Shown: positions 8,199 through 18,640, counted from the first letter of the stretch. The stretch is DNA of 64,000 bases from Amycolatopsis sp. CA-126428 (GCF_002904335.1 NZ_PPHF01000030.1:62001-126000), one strand, 5' to 3'. Notes: generated by a model not told the origin, from the sequence alone. Numbers and translations: made by a program.

Positions 8199-8648
8199 AT
8201 GGAAGCACGGCTGAAGACCCGGAGCGATCCCGAGGTGACCGGCGCGGTCCAGCAGCTGTTCAAGGTGGTGCACGCCGCCGGCGTCGATCCGCTGCTGCTG
8301 GAGCTGGTCCACCTGAGGGCCAGCCAGATCAACGGCTGCGCCCCGTGCACCTACGCCGGTGTCCAGGCGGCGAAGCGGCAGGGGGAGACCGACGACCGGC
8401 TGCACAGCGTCGTCACCTGGCGCGAGACGCCGTTCTTCACCGAGCCGGAGCGGGCCGCGCTCGCGCTGACCGAAGCCGCGACCCGGATCGAGGACGGCCA
8501 GCCGGGCGTGACCGACGAGGTCTGGGCGGCCGCGGCCGAGCACTTCGACGAGCAGCAGCTGTCCGCGATCGTCACGCACATCGCGCTCAGCGGCTTCTTC
8601 AACCGGATCAACCGCGCCATCCGGGAACAGGCCGGCAAGACCTGGTGA
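8199..8648 (+). CDS. Carboxymuconolactone decarboxylase/AhpD-like protein
   Basis: A 149-residue all-helical CMD-family protein, usually a thiol-dependent peroxidase-like oxidoreductase. The core reads LRASQINGCAPCTYAGVQAAKR with the redox pair C47-x-x-C50. The histidine normally found four residues after the second cysteine is missing (G54), so classic AhpD proton relay is doubtful. ATG 8199 is preferred because GGAGG lies 5 bases before it; ATG 8187 would add four residues. The gene diverges from the ECF sigma gene by about 80 bases. CMD genes are the conserved targets of ECF41/56-type sigma factors, so loss of the sigma factor may have silenced or rewired it. Confidence 0.9.
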   Translation: MEARLKTRSDPEVTGAVQQLFKVVHAAGVDPLLLELVHLRASQINGCAPCTYAGVQAAKRQGETDDRLHSVVTWRETPFFTEPERAALALTEAATRIEDGQPGVTDEVWAAAAEHFDEQQLSAIVTHIALSGFFNRINRAIREQAGKTW

Positions 8649-8688
8649 AGGCCGGCGGGGCGCCGGTGAGGCGCCCCGCCGAGCCCCG

Positions 8689-9951
8689 TCAAGCCGGCGT
8701 GATGATGTACGCGACGCCGCCGGGGCCGCCGGCGACGGTGCCGTCCGCGCGGTAGCGCTTGGTCCGCTGCCAGATCTTCTCGAACTGGTCCCGCTTGTAG
8801 ACGTTGCGCACCCGGTCGTTGCTGCTCGACGCCGGGTCGTTCGCGATCACGTCGCCGTCCTTCGTGAAGCCGACGACGACCATGATGTGCCCCGACGTCC
8901 CGTAGCCGGCGCCGTCGAGCTCCGACGACAGGAACGACTGCGACGTGATCACCGGGATGCCACGCGCGATGTAGGTCTCCAGCTCGTTCAGCGAGTGCAG
9001 CCGCGTGATGTGGCCGCGCAACCCGCGCGACGCCGCATAGGCCGTGTTGAACGGCCAGTTCCCGGTGCCGTCGTAGGCGTGGTCGTAGGTGTAGCGCGCC
9101 GCGAACGCCACCTGCGGGTCGACGTAGCCCGCCGGGATCCACGCCAGCTCCGCCGCGGACGGCTTCTTGCCCCAGTACTCGGCCACCATCTCGGTCGACG
9201 TCGGGCTGCACCAGGCTTCGCCGCCCCCGCCGTACTGCGGGAACTGTCCTTTGTGGAGGTTCTGCGCGTACGCGGGCACCTTCAGCTCGATCCCGGTGGC
9301 CCGCCCGGGCTTCGTCGGCTGCACCTCGAAGCGGTCCGGGACGGCGGAAGTCATCGCGCCCAGCAGGCTCACCGACGGCGTCGCGCCCGAGCCGGCTTCG
9401 CGGTAGAGGCTGACCCGGAGGTGGTACGACTTCAGCGTCACGTCCGGCTTCATGACCAGCGTGTCCACGTCGACCAGCGCGTTGGCGTCGTCCTGGCCGT
9501 CGACGCTGGTGCGCAGGATGTCGGCGTCGCCGCTGGCCCAGTGGCCCAGCACGTACCACGCGGTTTCGGCGCCCGCCGACGTCCGGCCCTGCGCCTCGAC
9601 CTGCAGCCAGGTCTTCGCGGGCGTCTTCGCGTTCCACGACGCGACCAGCTGCGTCGCGCCGAAGCCCGGCCGGTACGCCGGTGACGTCCACTGGCCGTAC
9701 TCGTACGTTCTCGTCGTGCCCAGCTCCGGCTCGGTGTGCTCGACCGTGCCGACCGGGCGGGTCAGGCGCAGGCCGTCGCGGGTGAGCGCCACGCCGGCGA
9801 AGCCGCCTTCGTGGAACCGGCCGCCGGTCCACTCGTGGTAGTCGATCGCCTCGTCGTCGCGCGGGCGGACGGGCCCGGCCTCGGCGGCTTGCGCGGTTAC
9901 CGCGGACAACACAACCACTGACAATAAGGTGAACAGCTCGCGTATGCGCAT
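8689..9951 (-). CDS. Secreted C39-family peptidase
   Basis: A 420-residue exported protein. An N-terminal Sec signal peptide (MRIRELFTLL followed by a hydrophobic stretch to about A23, AEAG) precedes a beta-rich domain of roughly 200 residues. A peptidase_C39_2 papain-like domain follows. Likely catalytic residues are C248 (AWCSPTS), H355 (SGHIMVVVGF) and D372 (NDPA). Similar actinobacterial proteins are extracellular peptidases of unknown target. It has no obvious operon partner: the CMD-like gene converges on it and a thioesterase gene lies upstream in the same direction. Length and domain order match the common actinobacterial form. Confidence 0.92.
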   Translation of the reverse strand: MRIRELFTLLSVVVLSAVTAQAAEAGPVRPRDDEAIDYHEWTGGRFHEGGFAGVALTRDGLRLTRPVGTVEHTEPELGTTRTYEYGQWTSPAYRPGFGATQLVASWNAKTPAKTWLQVEAQGRTSAGAETAWYVLGHWASGDADILRTSVDGQDDANALVDVDTLVMKPDVTLKSYHLRVSLYREAGSGATPSVSLLGAMTSAVPDRFEVQPTKPGRATGIELKVPAYAQNLHKGQFPQYGGGGEAWCSPTSTEMVAEYWGKKPSAAELAWIPAGYVDPQVAFAARYTYDHAYDGTGNWPFNTAYAASRGLRGHITRLHSLNELETYIARGIPVITSQSFLSSELDGAGYGTSGHIMVVVGFTKDGDVIANDPASSSNDRVRNVYKRDQFEKIWQRTKRYRADGTVAGGPGGVAYIITPA

Positions 9952-10022
9952 CCTGGCTCCCTGATCGGCCCACCCAGTAGCCAGGAATTTTCGCCGCTCC
10001 GGACCGGTCTGTAAACAGGTAC

Positions 10023-10424
10023 CTAGAGGACGGCCTGCGTCTGTGTCACTTTCGCGACCAACTTGCCGTCGTCGTCGTGGATTTCGGTCTCCACCACGAC
10101 GAACTTGCGGCCGGCGTGCAGTGGTCTGGACGACGCAACGGCGTAGCCCGAACGCACCGCGCGCAGGAAGTTCGTCTTCGATTCGACGGTCGTCGTGCCC
10201 TGGCCGCCTTCGGGCAGGTTGAGGAACGCGCACACGGCGCCGGTCGAGTCGGCCAGCGCCATGAGCGCGCCCCCGTGCAGCGCGCCGCCGAGCGTGCAGA
10301 GGCTTTCGTCCCACTTCAGCCGGCTGCGGACGAGTTCGCGCCCGTGCTCCAGCACCTCGACGCCGAGGCGTTCGGAAAACGGCATGGAGCGGTGGAAGAG
10401 CCGGGTGCCTTCAAGATCGGTCAT
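10023..10424 (-). CDS. PaaI-family hotdog thioesterase
   Basis: A 133-residue single hotdog-fold protein, predicted to hydrolyse acyl-CoA thioesters in the cytoplasm. The family core LCTLGGALHGGALMALADSTGA includes the HGG loop and following acidic residue typical of PaaI-like enzymes. The closing strand VAKVTQTQAV is also standard. The start at 10424 is the first ATG after the dispersed palindrome; a longer frame would read through that repeat and is unlikely. The preceding gene in the same direction is the metallophosphoesterase, separated by the palindrome, so it probably has its own promoter. The substrate is unknown. Confidence 0.93.
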   Translation of the reverse strand: MTDLEGTRLFHRSMPFSERLGVEVLEHGRELVRSRLKWDESLCTLGGALHGGALMALADSTGAVCAFLNLPEGGQGTTTVESKTNFLRAVRSGYAVASSRPLHAGRKFVVVETEIHDDDGKLVAKVTQTQAVL

Positions 10425-10451
10425 GCGACCACTGTGCCGCACCTCCCGCCG

Positions 10452-10497
10452 GTCGTGAGTGGTAAGGCGGGTTCTAACCCGCCTTACCACTCACGAC
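10452..10497. repeat. Dispersed perfect palindrome, copy 1
   Basis: Two 22-base arms (core GTGAGTGGTAAGGCGGGTT) flank a 2-base centre. The same element recurs at 38848-38893 and 48543-48586. Here it lies just downstream of the metallophosphoesterase stop, so it may act as a bidirectional terminator. The bases after it (AGCCGCGG-AG-CTCAGGA) are shared with copy 2. Confidence 0.9.
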
Positions 10498-10510
10498 AGC
10501 CGCGGGAGCC

Positions 10511-12235
10511 TCAGGACAGGGGGTTGATGAGCAGCAGTTCCGTGTTGTGGTCCTCGGCCGCGCCGACCCGGCCCAGGTTGGTGTGGATGTCGTTGTAGGA
10601 CAGCTCGCGGTACAGCGACGCAAGCGCTTGCGGCGTCCGGGCGCCGTAGTCCACGGCGTACGGCGCTTCCGCTTCGATCAGGGTCGTGAACAGCGACAAC
10701 GTGCCGTCCGCGTTGTCCGCGACCTCGACGATCCGGGCGTGCTGCGGGAAGTCGATGTGTGACGCCGTGTTGATCTCCCAGAAGCCTTGCTGCGGCGTGT
10801 TCCCGGCGTGCGGCGTGATCTTGTTGAGGTGCGTGTGGCCGTTGACCCAGGCCAGCACGTTCGGGAACCGCTTGAGCAGCGCGACGAAGGCGTTGCCGTC
10901 CAGCCGCGGGTCGAGCAGGTGGCGCGAGTCGGGCAGCAGGTTGCCCATCGAGCCGCTGGTGTGGTGGCTGAAGAGGAGGAACAGCTCGTCGGTGACGGCG
11001 TGGGTGACCTTGCGGCCGAAGAAGTCGTAGTACGTCGAGCTGCCGCGCTTCAGCGTCGACTCGACCCAGGAGTACTGCGCGAGCCCGATCGAGCCGTCGG
11101 CGAACCCGGCGTCGGTGGTGGTGTCGAGGCTGATCCCGGTGATGCCGGGCGCGATCCGGAAGGTGTAGTAGACGTTCTGGCCGTCGGCGTTGGCGCTGGT
11201 GAAGCCGTGCCCCACCGGGCCGGGGCCGGTGTTGGCGGCGTCGAGGTGGGCGCGGACGAACTCGCCGGTGCCGAACGGGCGCCGCCGCGCGTCCGGCGTG
11301 ATCTCGCGGATGGTGCCGCTGCCCCCGAACAGTTCCGCGACCGGGACGCCGGCACCCTTCTTGATCGCGTCGGCGAGCTTCTTCGCGGTGGTCTCGTCCT
11401 TGCCGATCACCTTGTACTTCCCGGTGTACCAGGCGTCGATGCCGGGGATCCGCGCCGGCAGCGAGCCGACGATGCTGTCGTCGTGGTTGCCGAAGGTGCA
11501 GAACCACGGGACGTCGAGGCCGGGTGCGGTGAAGGACTTCATGCCCGCTTCGAGCAGGCCGGGCAGCTGCGGGAAGCCCTTCGCCGAGTACTTGTCGCCC
11601 ACACCGGGGATCGAGGGGTTCCAGTACTCGTCGTTGCCGGAGCTCTGGACGCCTTCGTACGCGTTCGCGTCGCCGGAGTTCGGGGTGACGGTGCCGCCGT
11701 TGAGGACCTTGAGGAACCAGTCGAGCTCGATCAGCTCGTGGTTGTCGGTGTTGTCGCCGGTGGTGACCATCAGGTCGAACGGCCGCCCGGTGAACGGCCC
11801 TTGCCGCACGCTGTTGACCCGTTCGACCAGCGCGCTGGTGGCGACCGTCCCGAGCGCCTCCTGCGGCCGGTGCGCGGAGCCGATGAACGGGTGCAGGTAC
11901 TCGAACCGCGCGGGGCTTTCGGCGTCGGTGATGTGCAGGTCGGTGAACTGGACGAAGGCGGAGAGCGCCCGGCGCCGGTCGTCGCGCCCGCTCTTCGGGG
12001 TGGCCAGATCGCTCCGGACGACCAGCGGCCAGCCGGGGCCCGCGGACAGGCGCGAGTAGGTGCTGGTGCCCCCGCCGGTGGCGACCTGTTCGAGCGTGGT
12101 GCCGGTGGTGGTGACCGAGCGGGTGCTCGTGAGCCGGAGGGCGCGGTCGAGGGCGTTCGCGGTGGGCGTGCAGAGCAGGAGCCCGACACCGGCGGCGCCC
12201 GCGGTGGCGAAGGTGCGCCGGGTGAGTTCGGCCAT
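10511..12235 (-). CDS. Tat-exported metallophosphoesterase, TIGR03767 (PPA1498) family
   Basis: A 574-residue calcineurin-like phosphoesterase with a twin-arginine signal (LTRRTFATAGAAGVGLLL). Metal-binding motifs are in order: FTDLHITD (D99, H101), TGDNTDN (D161), GNHDD (H251) and the later GHTH. The long insert between the second and third motifs and the overall length match the TIGR03767 family of actinobacteria. The substrate is not established; secreted relatives act on phosphomonoesters or diesters. It reads away from the TetR gene at 12446, with a 210-base intergenic region between. The dispersed palindrome follows its stop codon. Confidence 0.93.
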   Translation of the reverse strand: MAELTRRTFATAGAAGVGLLLCTPTANALDRALRLTSTRSVTTTGTTLEQVATGGGTSTYSRLSAGPGWPLVVRSDLATPKSGRDDRRRALSAFVQFTDLHITDAESPARFEYLHPFIGSAHRPQEALGTVATSALVERVNSVRQGPFTGRPFDLMVTTGDNTDNHELIELDWFLKVLNGGTVTPNSGDANAYEGVQSSGNDEYWNPSIPGVGDKYSAKGFPQLPGLLEAGMKSFTAPGLDVPWFCTFGNHDDSIVGSLPARIPGIDAWYTGKYKVIGKDETTAKKLADAIKKGAGVPVAELFGGSGTIREITPDARRRPFGTGEFVRAHLDAANTGPGPVGHGFTSANADGQNVYYTFRIAPGITGISLDTTTDAGFADGSIGLAQYSWVESTLKRGSSTYYDFFGRKVTHAVTDELFLLFSHHTSGSMGNLLPDSRHLLDPRLDGNAFVALLKRFPNVLAWVNGHTHLNKITPHAGNTPQQGFWEINTASHIDFPQHARIVEVADNADGTLSLFTTLIEAEAPYAVDYGARTPQALASLYRELSYNDIHTNLGRVGAAEDHNTELLLINPLS

Positions 12236-12301
12236 GAGATCGCTCCCCAGTCTTCTCGGTTGCCCTGCACCGTGCCGGACGTCGGTGACCGGCCGGTGAA
12301 C

Positions 12302-12326
12302 GTGACATTTCGAGCTACCCTGTCAC
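12302..12326. promoter_or_regulatory. Inverted repeat upstream of metallophosphoesterase
   Basis: GTGACA (12302-12307) and TGTCAC (12321-12326) form perfect 6-base arms with a 13-base spacer, in the divergent intergenic region between the metallophosphoesterase and TetR genes. The spacing does not fit CRP. The binding protein is unknown. Confidence 0.3.
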
Positions 12327-12445
12327 AGGCGTCGGAGTGGGTGTACCGCCGAAGGTTGTGGTCATTTCCGCCGCTGAGGCCCGGCGGCGGGAGGGCCTCG
12401 TGGCACACTTCGTCGACCACGAGGCCAGTCAGGGGAGCACGACGC

Positions 12446-13054
12446 ATGACCGATCGCCCGGCCAGGCGAACGCAGGAGCAACGACGCGCGGAGACCGAGC
12501 GGCGCGTGGTGGACGCGGCGATGGCGCTCATCGCGCGCAGCGGCTCCCGGGCCGTCACGCTCGCCGAGGTCGGGGAAGCCGCCGGCTACAGCCGCGGCAT
12601 CGTCTACCACCACTTCGGCAGCCGGGAACGGCTGCTGGAGGCCGTAGTCGACGAGGCGCAGCGGTTCGACGTCCCCGTCTACGAGGGAGACGGCCTGGAC
12701 TACCTGGTGCGGATCATCGAGGCGTACCTGCGCAACGTCGTGCGGCGGACCCCGTCGGCGCGCGCGTTCCTGCAGCTGTGGGGCGAGGCGATCGCGGCCG
12801 ACCCCGTGCTGGCTCCGCTGTTCGCCCGCCGGGACGCCGACTTCCGGCAGCTCCTGGCGGACGTGGTCCGCCAGGGCGTCGCCGACGGGTCCATCCGGCC
12901 CGACGCGAACCCGGCCGCGGCCGCCGTGTTGATCGTCGCCCTGGTCCGCGGGACCGGGCTGCAGCTCATCGCCCAGCCTCCGGTTCGCAACGTCCCCGCC
13001 CTCATCCGGGAGGCGACGCGCTCGGTACGCGGAGCCTTCGCGGTCACGCCGTAG
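12446..13054 (+). CDS. TetR-family transcriptional regulator
   Basis: A 202-residue protein with an N-terminal TetR HTH (about residues 15-62: VVDAAMALIARSGSRAVTLAEVGEAAGYSRGIVYHHF) and a C-terminal domain of the TetR_C type that spans VPVYEGDGLDYLVRIIEAYL. AGGGGA lies 9 bases before the ATG. It is followed, same direction, by an alpha/beta hydrolase gene 73 bases downstream. Between them is a clean inverted repeat, so it may repress the hydrolase. The metallophosphoesterase gene diverges from it and could be a second target. The ligand is unknown. Confidence 0.92.
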   Translation: MTDRPARRTQEQRRAETERRVVDAAMALIARSGSRAVTLAEVGEAAGYSRGIVYHHFGSRERLLEAVVDEAQRFDVPVYEGDGLDYLVRIIEAYLRNVVRRTPSARAFLQLWGEAIAADPVLAPLFARRDADFRQLLADVVRQGVADGSIRPDANPAAAAVLIVALVRGTGLQLIAQPPVRNVPALIREATRSVRGAFAVTP

Positions 13055-13094
13055 TTTCCGGACGTGGTCGCCCGCACCGGCCGCTGCTACACTT

Positions 13095-13116
13095 ACTTGC
13101 GTACATGCACGCAAGT
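13095..13116. promoter_or_regulatory. Operator-like palindrome before the hydrolase gene
   Basis: ACTTGCGT (13095-13102) and ACGCAAGT (13109-13116) are perfect 8-base arms around a 6-base spacer, 11 bases upstream of the hydrolase ATG. It resembles TetR-class operators and overlaps where the promoter and leader must be. The adjacent TetR is the obvious candidate binder. Confidence 0.5.
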
Positions 13117-13127
13117 TAGGAGTCGAG

Positions 13128-13889
13128 ATGACTGTTCCGTTGGTACTCGTGCACGGCAATCCGGAGAACTCCGGCGTGTGGGGACCGCTGATCTCCGCAC
13201 TCGGCCGCGACGACGTGGTGTCGCTGTCGCCGCCCGGTTTCGGGGTGCCGGCGTCGGACGGCTTCTCCGCCACCGTCGAGGGCTACCGCGAATGGCTCGC
13301 CGCGCGGCTGGAGCAGTTCCGGGAGCCCGTCGACCTCGTCGGCCACGACTGGGGTGGCGCGCACGTCGCCGGAATCGCGATGACGCGCCCGGACCTGATC
13401 CGCAGCTGGGCGTCGGACGCACTCGGCCTCTTCGACCCGGGCTACGTCTGGCACGCGCGGGCCCAGGTGTGGCAGCAGGAAGGGGCCGGCGAGGCTTCGG
13501 TGAAGGAGATCTTCGGCGGCACGCTGGCGCAGCGGCTGGAGGTCGTCGGCGCGCTCGGGATGAGCGGCCCGGCCGCGGAACGCGTGGCGGCCGGGATGGA
13601 CGACGGCATGGGGCGGGCGGTGCTCTCGCTGCTGCGGTCGGCCGTCCAGCCGGTGATGGCCGACGCGGGCCGCGGCCTGGCGAAGGCGCGACAGCGTCCC
13701 GGTCTCGCCCTGATCGCCCTCGCGGACGTCGACCAGGCCAGTGGAACGCCCGCGCAGCACCGGTCCGCGGGCGAGGCCGCCGGTGCCGAGATCGCCGAAC
13801 TCGCCGACACCGGGCACTGGTGGCCGGTGACGGACCCGCACCCGGCGGCGCGCGCCCTGACCGCGTTCTGGTCCCGGTTGGACGGTTAG
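13128..13889 (+). CDS. Alpha/beta hydrolase (dehalogenase/epoxide-hydrolase-like)
   Basis: A 253-residue alpha/beta hydrolase. The oxyanion segment LVHGNPENSGVW (residues 8-19) is followed by the nucleophile elbow VGHDWGG with aspartate D74, as in haloalkane dehalogenases and epoxide hydrolases rather than serine esterases. The catalytic histidine is H230 in ADTGHWW. No signal peptide is present. GGAG lies just before the ATG. Control by the upstream TetR is suggested by the palindrome between them. The substrate cannot be assigned; it may detoxify or catabolise a xenobiotic that is also the TetR ligand. Confidence 0.93.
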   Translation: MTVPLVLVHGNPENSGVWGPLISALGRDDVVSLSPPGFGVPASDGFSATVEGYREWLAARLEQFREPVDLVGHDWGGAHVAGIAMTRPDLIRSWASDALGLFDPGYVWHARAQVWQQEGAGEASVKEIFGGTLAQRLEVVGALGMSGPAAERVAAGMDDGMGRAVLSLLRSAVQPVMADAGRGLAKARQRPGLALIALADVDQASGTPAQHRSAGEAAGAEIAELADTGHWWPVTDPHPAARALTAFWSRLDG

Positions 13890-13905
13890 GCGGGCCCGGG
13901 CCCGG

Positions 13906-14721
13906 TCAGCCCGTCAAGCCGGACTCGGCCACCCCGCGCACCAGGTACCGCTGCAGGAACGCGAACAGCAGCACGATCGGCAGGATCGACACCGCCGCCG
14001 CCAGGAACAGCAGGTTCAGCTGCGGGTTCTGGGCCGTCAGCAGTCCTGACAGCGCCACCTGGACCGTCCACGAATCCGGGGACTGGGCGATGATCAGCGG
14101 CCACAGGAACGCGTTCCAGCTGCCGATCACGGTGATGACCGCGATCGCCGCGAAGAAGCCCTTCGAATTCGGCACCACGATCCGCCAGAACACGCCCCAG
14201 CGGCTCAGCCCGTCGACCCGGCCGGCCTCCTCCAGTTCGCGTGGGAAGTCGAGGAAGTACTGGCGGAACAGGAACACGCTGAACGCGCTGAACAGCCCGG
14301 GGATCACCAGGCCGCGGAAGTCCGACAGCCAGCCCAGCGACGAGACGACCACGAAACTCGGCACGAACGTCACCGACGTCGGGATCATCAGCGTCGCCAG
14401 CACCGCGTGGAAGACCGGGCGGGAGTGCCGGTAGGGGATCCGGGCCAGGCCGTAGCCCGCCAGGGAACAGACCACCAGCAGGCCGGTCGTCTGGAGGGTC
14501 GCGACCAGCAGCGAGTTCAGCAGGCTCCGGGCGAACGGGACGTCCGAAAGCGAGAACAGCCGCGAGAGGTTCTCCCAGTGCACTGTGGACGGAAAGAACG
14601 TCCACTGTGGAGACGTCAGGTCCGTTCGCGACGCCAGGCCGTTGCGCAGGAGGAGGTAGAACGGCAGCAGGAAGAGCACCGCCGCCACCGACAGGCAAGC
14701 CCACCGCAGGACCGCTCTCAT
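13906..14721 (-). CDS. Carbohydrate ABC transporter permease (MalG-type)
   Basis: A 271-residue inner-membrane permease with about six hydrophobic segments. The EAA loop that contacts the ATPase reads EAGRVDGLSRWGVFWRIVVP. The order in the operon is binding protein, MalF-type permease, MalG-type permease, each joined by ATGA overlaps. No ATPase gene is present, as is usual in actinomycetes where a shared MsiK-type ATPase serves many sugar importers. A GC palindrome (CGGGCCCGGGCCCG, 13891-13904) separates its stop from the convergent hydrolase gene and may help terminate transcription. Confidence 0.94.
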   Translation of the reverse strand: MRAVLRWACLSVAAVLFLLPFYLLLRNGLASRTDLTSPQWTFFPSTVHWENLSRLFSLSDVPFARSLLNSLLVATLQTTGLLVVCSLAGYGLARIPYRHSRPVFHAVLATLMIPTSVTFVPSFVVVSSLGWLSDFRGLVIPGLFSAFSVFLFRQYFLDFPRELEEAGRVDGLSRWGVFWRIVVPNSKGFFAAIAVITVIGSWNAFLWPLIIAQSPDSWTVQVALSGLLTAQNPQLNLLFLAAAVSILPIVLLFAFLQRYLVRGVAESGLTG

Positions 14722-15626
14722 GCCGCCCGCCCGAAGCGCAGCACCCGGCCCTGCAGCAGTGTCACCAGCGCGATGACCAGCGCCAGGATCACCGCGCCGG
14801 CACTGCCGCGGCCGAGGTCCTGGCCGCCCGAACCCAGCGACGTGTAGTACAGGTAGACCAGCGGCGGCCGGGCGAAGGGCGGGTAGCCGCGGGCGTCGCC
14901 CATGATGTTGTAGAACTCGTCGAACGCCTGGTAGGCGTTGATCAGGTTCAGCAGCAACACCGCCACCGCCGTCGCGCGCAGCTGCGGCAGCGTGATGTGG
15001 CGGAACACCGGCCAGCCCGGCTTGGCGCCGTCGAGCCACGCCGCTTCGTAGAGCTGGACCGGGATCCGCTGCAGGGCGGCGATGAAGAGGATCATGTAGA
15101 ACCCCAGCTGCAGCCAAAGCCGCGCCGTCACCAGCACCACCCAGTACAGCGGCGGGTGTACCGTCCCGGTCCAGGCGACCGGATCGACGCCGAAGACCGC
15201 GAGCACCGAGTTCGCCAGTCCGTATCGGACACCCGAGAACAGCGACGTCTTCCAGATCAGCGACGCCACCACGTACGAGCAGGCGAACGGCAGGAAGAAC
15301 ACCGACCGGAAGAACGCCCGCGCGAACCGCAGCCGGTTGACGCCGAGCGCCAGCGCCAGCGACAACACGAACGTCAGCGGCACGATGAACACCGCGAAGA
15401 CGCTGAACGTCCCCAGGCTCGACAGGAACGGCTCGTCGGTGAGCATGTGCCCGTAGTTGTCCAGCCCGACGAACTCGGTCGGCGTCACCGTGTTGCGCGC
15501 GTCGAAGAACGAAAGGTACGCGCTCCAGCCGATCGGCAGGTACGCGAAGATCGCCAGCCCGAGCAGGAACGGCCCGACGAACAGCCAGAACGCGCGCGCG
15601 TCCCGCCGCTTCACCCCCCGGGTCAT
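14718..15626 (-). CDS. Carbohydrate ABC transporter permease (MalF-type)
   Basis: A 302-residue permease and partner of the MalG-type protein. It has about six membrane segments and an EAA motif EAAWLDGAKPGWPVFRHITLP. A larger periplasmic loop lies between the first two segments (DARNTVTPTEFVGLDNY), as in family CUT1 permeases for di- and oligosaccharides or glycerol phosphate. The start at 15626 overlaps the stop of the binding-protein gene and its stop overlaps the next start, indicating a coupled operon. The sugar cannot be told from the permeases alone. Confidence 0.94.
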   Translation of the reverse strand: MTRGVKRRDARAFWLFVGPFLLGLAIFAYLPIGWSAYLSFFDARNTVTPTEFVGLDNYGHMLTDEPFLSSLGTFSVFAVFIVPLTFVLSLALALGVNRLRFARAFFRSVFFLPFACSYVVASLIWKTSLFSGVRYGLANSVLAVFGVDPVAWTGTVHPPLYWVVLVTARLWLQLGFYMILFIAALQRIPVQLYEAAWLDGAKPGWPVFRHITLPQLRATAVAVLLLNLINAYQAFDEFYNIMGDARGYPPFARPPLVYLYYTSLGSGGQDLGRGSAGAVILALVIALVTLLQGRVLRFGRAA

Positions 15627-16912
15627 CCAAACAGGCGCTTCAGCTCGGCGCGAGCCACCTCGACCGCGGTCTTGACCTGCGCGGCCGGGTCCGCGCCCTC
15701 CTTGGCGATCTTCGCGACCGCGTCGGACAGCGCCGTGTTCGACGGCTGCGTCCACACCGGTCCGCCGACGAGGTGGCTGTTCTCCTGGACGAACCGGGCC
15801 GCGTCGGCGGCCGGGCCGGACTTGAGGTTGTCCGCGCGGCCGATCAGGCTCTGCCGGGCCGGCACGTGGAAGCCGAACTTCGTCGCGAACTCCAGCTGGT
15901 CCTGCGTCTGGTCGATCCACAGCCACTTCACGAACGCCTTGGCTTCGGTGACGTGCGCGCTCTTGGCGTTCACCATCGCGCCGTACGCGCCGACCGGCAC
16001 CGACGGCGCGCCGCTGCCGTCCAGCTTCGGGAAGGGCAGGACGCCGAAGTCGTCGTCGAACGCCTGGCGGATCTTCGGCACGTTCCACAGCCCGGTCCAC
16101 TGCATCGCCGTCAGCCCGTCGATGAACGCACCCGGGTCGGACCAGTCCGCCGGCGCGCCGAGCAGCAGGGAACCGTTGGCGTTCAACGTGTGCAGCTTCG
16201 CCAGCGCGGTCGCCGCCCGCGGGTCGTCGAAGCCGACCTCGCGGTTGCCGTTCTTGAGGTAGTCGAGCCCGGCCGACCACAGCAGCGGGCCGGTGAGCAC
16301 GCCGACGCCGCCGTCGTTGCCCGCGAAGAAGCCCTTGACGCCGTCCTTCGTCAGCTTCGCGGCCGCGTCGACGAGCTCGTCGACGGTCTGCGGCGGCTGC
16401 ACGCCCGCGGCCTGCAGCAGGCTCTTGCGGTAGAAGAGCAGCTGCGTGTCGGTGGCCTGCGGGACGCCGTAGACCCGGCCCTCGACGGTCTGCGCGGCCA
16501 GCACGGCCGGGCTGAAGTCACCCTTCGCCGGCCCGATGACGTCGTCGAGCGGGAGGACCTGCTTCTGCCGCACCCAGTCGATCTTGACCTGCGCCTCGAA
16601 GACGTCCGGCACCTTGCTGTTCTGCAGCGCGGTGACGATCTTCGAGTCGTAGTCGCCCGGGTTCCACTGCACGGTCACGGCCGCGCCGGGGTAGCTCGAC
16701 GCGTACCGCTTGACGGCGTCCTGGACGCCCTCCTCGCCGTACGCGTGGTACCACTGCTGGAGCGCGGCCTTCGGGGCGTCCGACGACGGCGGGCCCGCCG
16801 AGTACGCCGTCGAGGGCGGCGGGTCACCCTGCCGCCCGGTGTTGGACCCGCAGGCCGTCGCCAGCGCGCCCATGCCCGCCAGTGCGAGGAAACTCCGCCT
16901 GTTCCGCTGCAT
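15623..16912 (-). CDS. Extracellular sugar-binding lipoprotein (CUT1 family)
   Basis: A 429-residue solute-binding protein. The N-terminus has arginines, a short hydrophobic stretch and the lipobox LATACGS with the lipidated cysteine at C21. The body has features of SBP_bac_1 proteins, including VPDVFEAQVKIDWVRQ and GDPPPSTAYS linker residues after the lipobox. It captures the substrate outside the membrane for the two permeases encoded downstream. It is the first gene of the operon: GGAGGGG precedes the ATG, and a hairpin lies about 35 bases further upstream. The specific sugar is unknown. Confidence 0.94.
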   Translation of the reverse strand: MQRNRRSFLALAGMGALATACGSNTGRQGDPPPSTAYSAGPPSSDAPKAALQQWYHAYGEEGVQDAVKRYASSYPGAAVTVQWNPGDYDSKIVTALQNSKVPDVFEAQVKIDWVRQKQVLPLDDVIGPAKGDFSPAVLAAQTVEGRVYGVPQATDTQLLFYRKSLLQAAGVQPPQTVDELVDAAAKLTKDGVKGFFAGNDGGVGVLTGPLLWSAGLDYLKNGNREVGFDDPRAATALAKLHTLNANGSLLLGAPADWSDPGAFIDGLTAMQWTGLWNVPKIRQAFDDDFGVLPFPKLDGSGAPSVPVGAYGAMVNAKSAHVTEAKAFVKWLWIDQTQDQLEFATKFGFHVPARQSLIGRADNLKSGPAADAARFVQENSHLVGGPVWTQPSNTALSDAVAKIAKEGADPAAQVKTAVEVARAELKRLFG

Positions 16913-16944
16913 CCCCAGAACCCCTCCGACGTGCTCCGAAGGCC

Positions 16945-16973
16945 ACCATAGGGGGGTCAGGGTCCCCCATGGT
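16945..16973. promoter_or_regulatory. Hairpin between acyl-CoA ligase end and sugar ABC operon start
   Basis: ACCAT-A-GGGGG (16945-16955) pairs with CCCCCATGGT (16964-16973) with one bulged base. It could be the ligase terminator (no T tract) or an operator of the sugar transporter operon. The 99-base gap holds nothing else I recognise. Confidence 0.3.
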
Positions 16974-17011
16974 GACCGCCAGAGGCATGAGACTCGCCGG
17001 AGATTTACCCG

Positions 17012-18640
<1,629 letters not shown>

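Noticed and set aside
10452..10497. Palindrome as the terminal inverted repeat of an insertion sequence
   Set aside because: No transposase frame, no second end nearby and no clear target-site duplication at any of the three copies.
10787..12445. Long plus-strand frame joining the TetR gene upstream
   Set aside because: The part before 12446 is antisense to the metallophosphoesterase gene; only the TetR part has family motifs.
13064..14434. 456-codon plus-strand frame overlapping the hydrolase and permease genes
   Set aside because: Arginine/glycine-rich shadow frame with no recognisable motif; the overlapping hydrolase and MalG-type frames are real.
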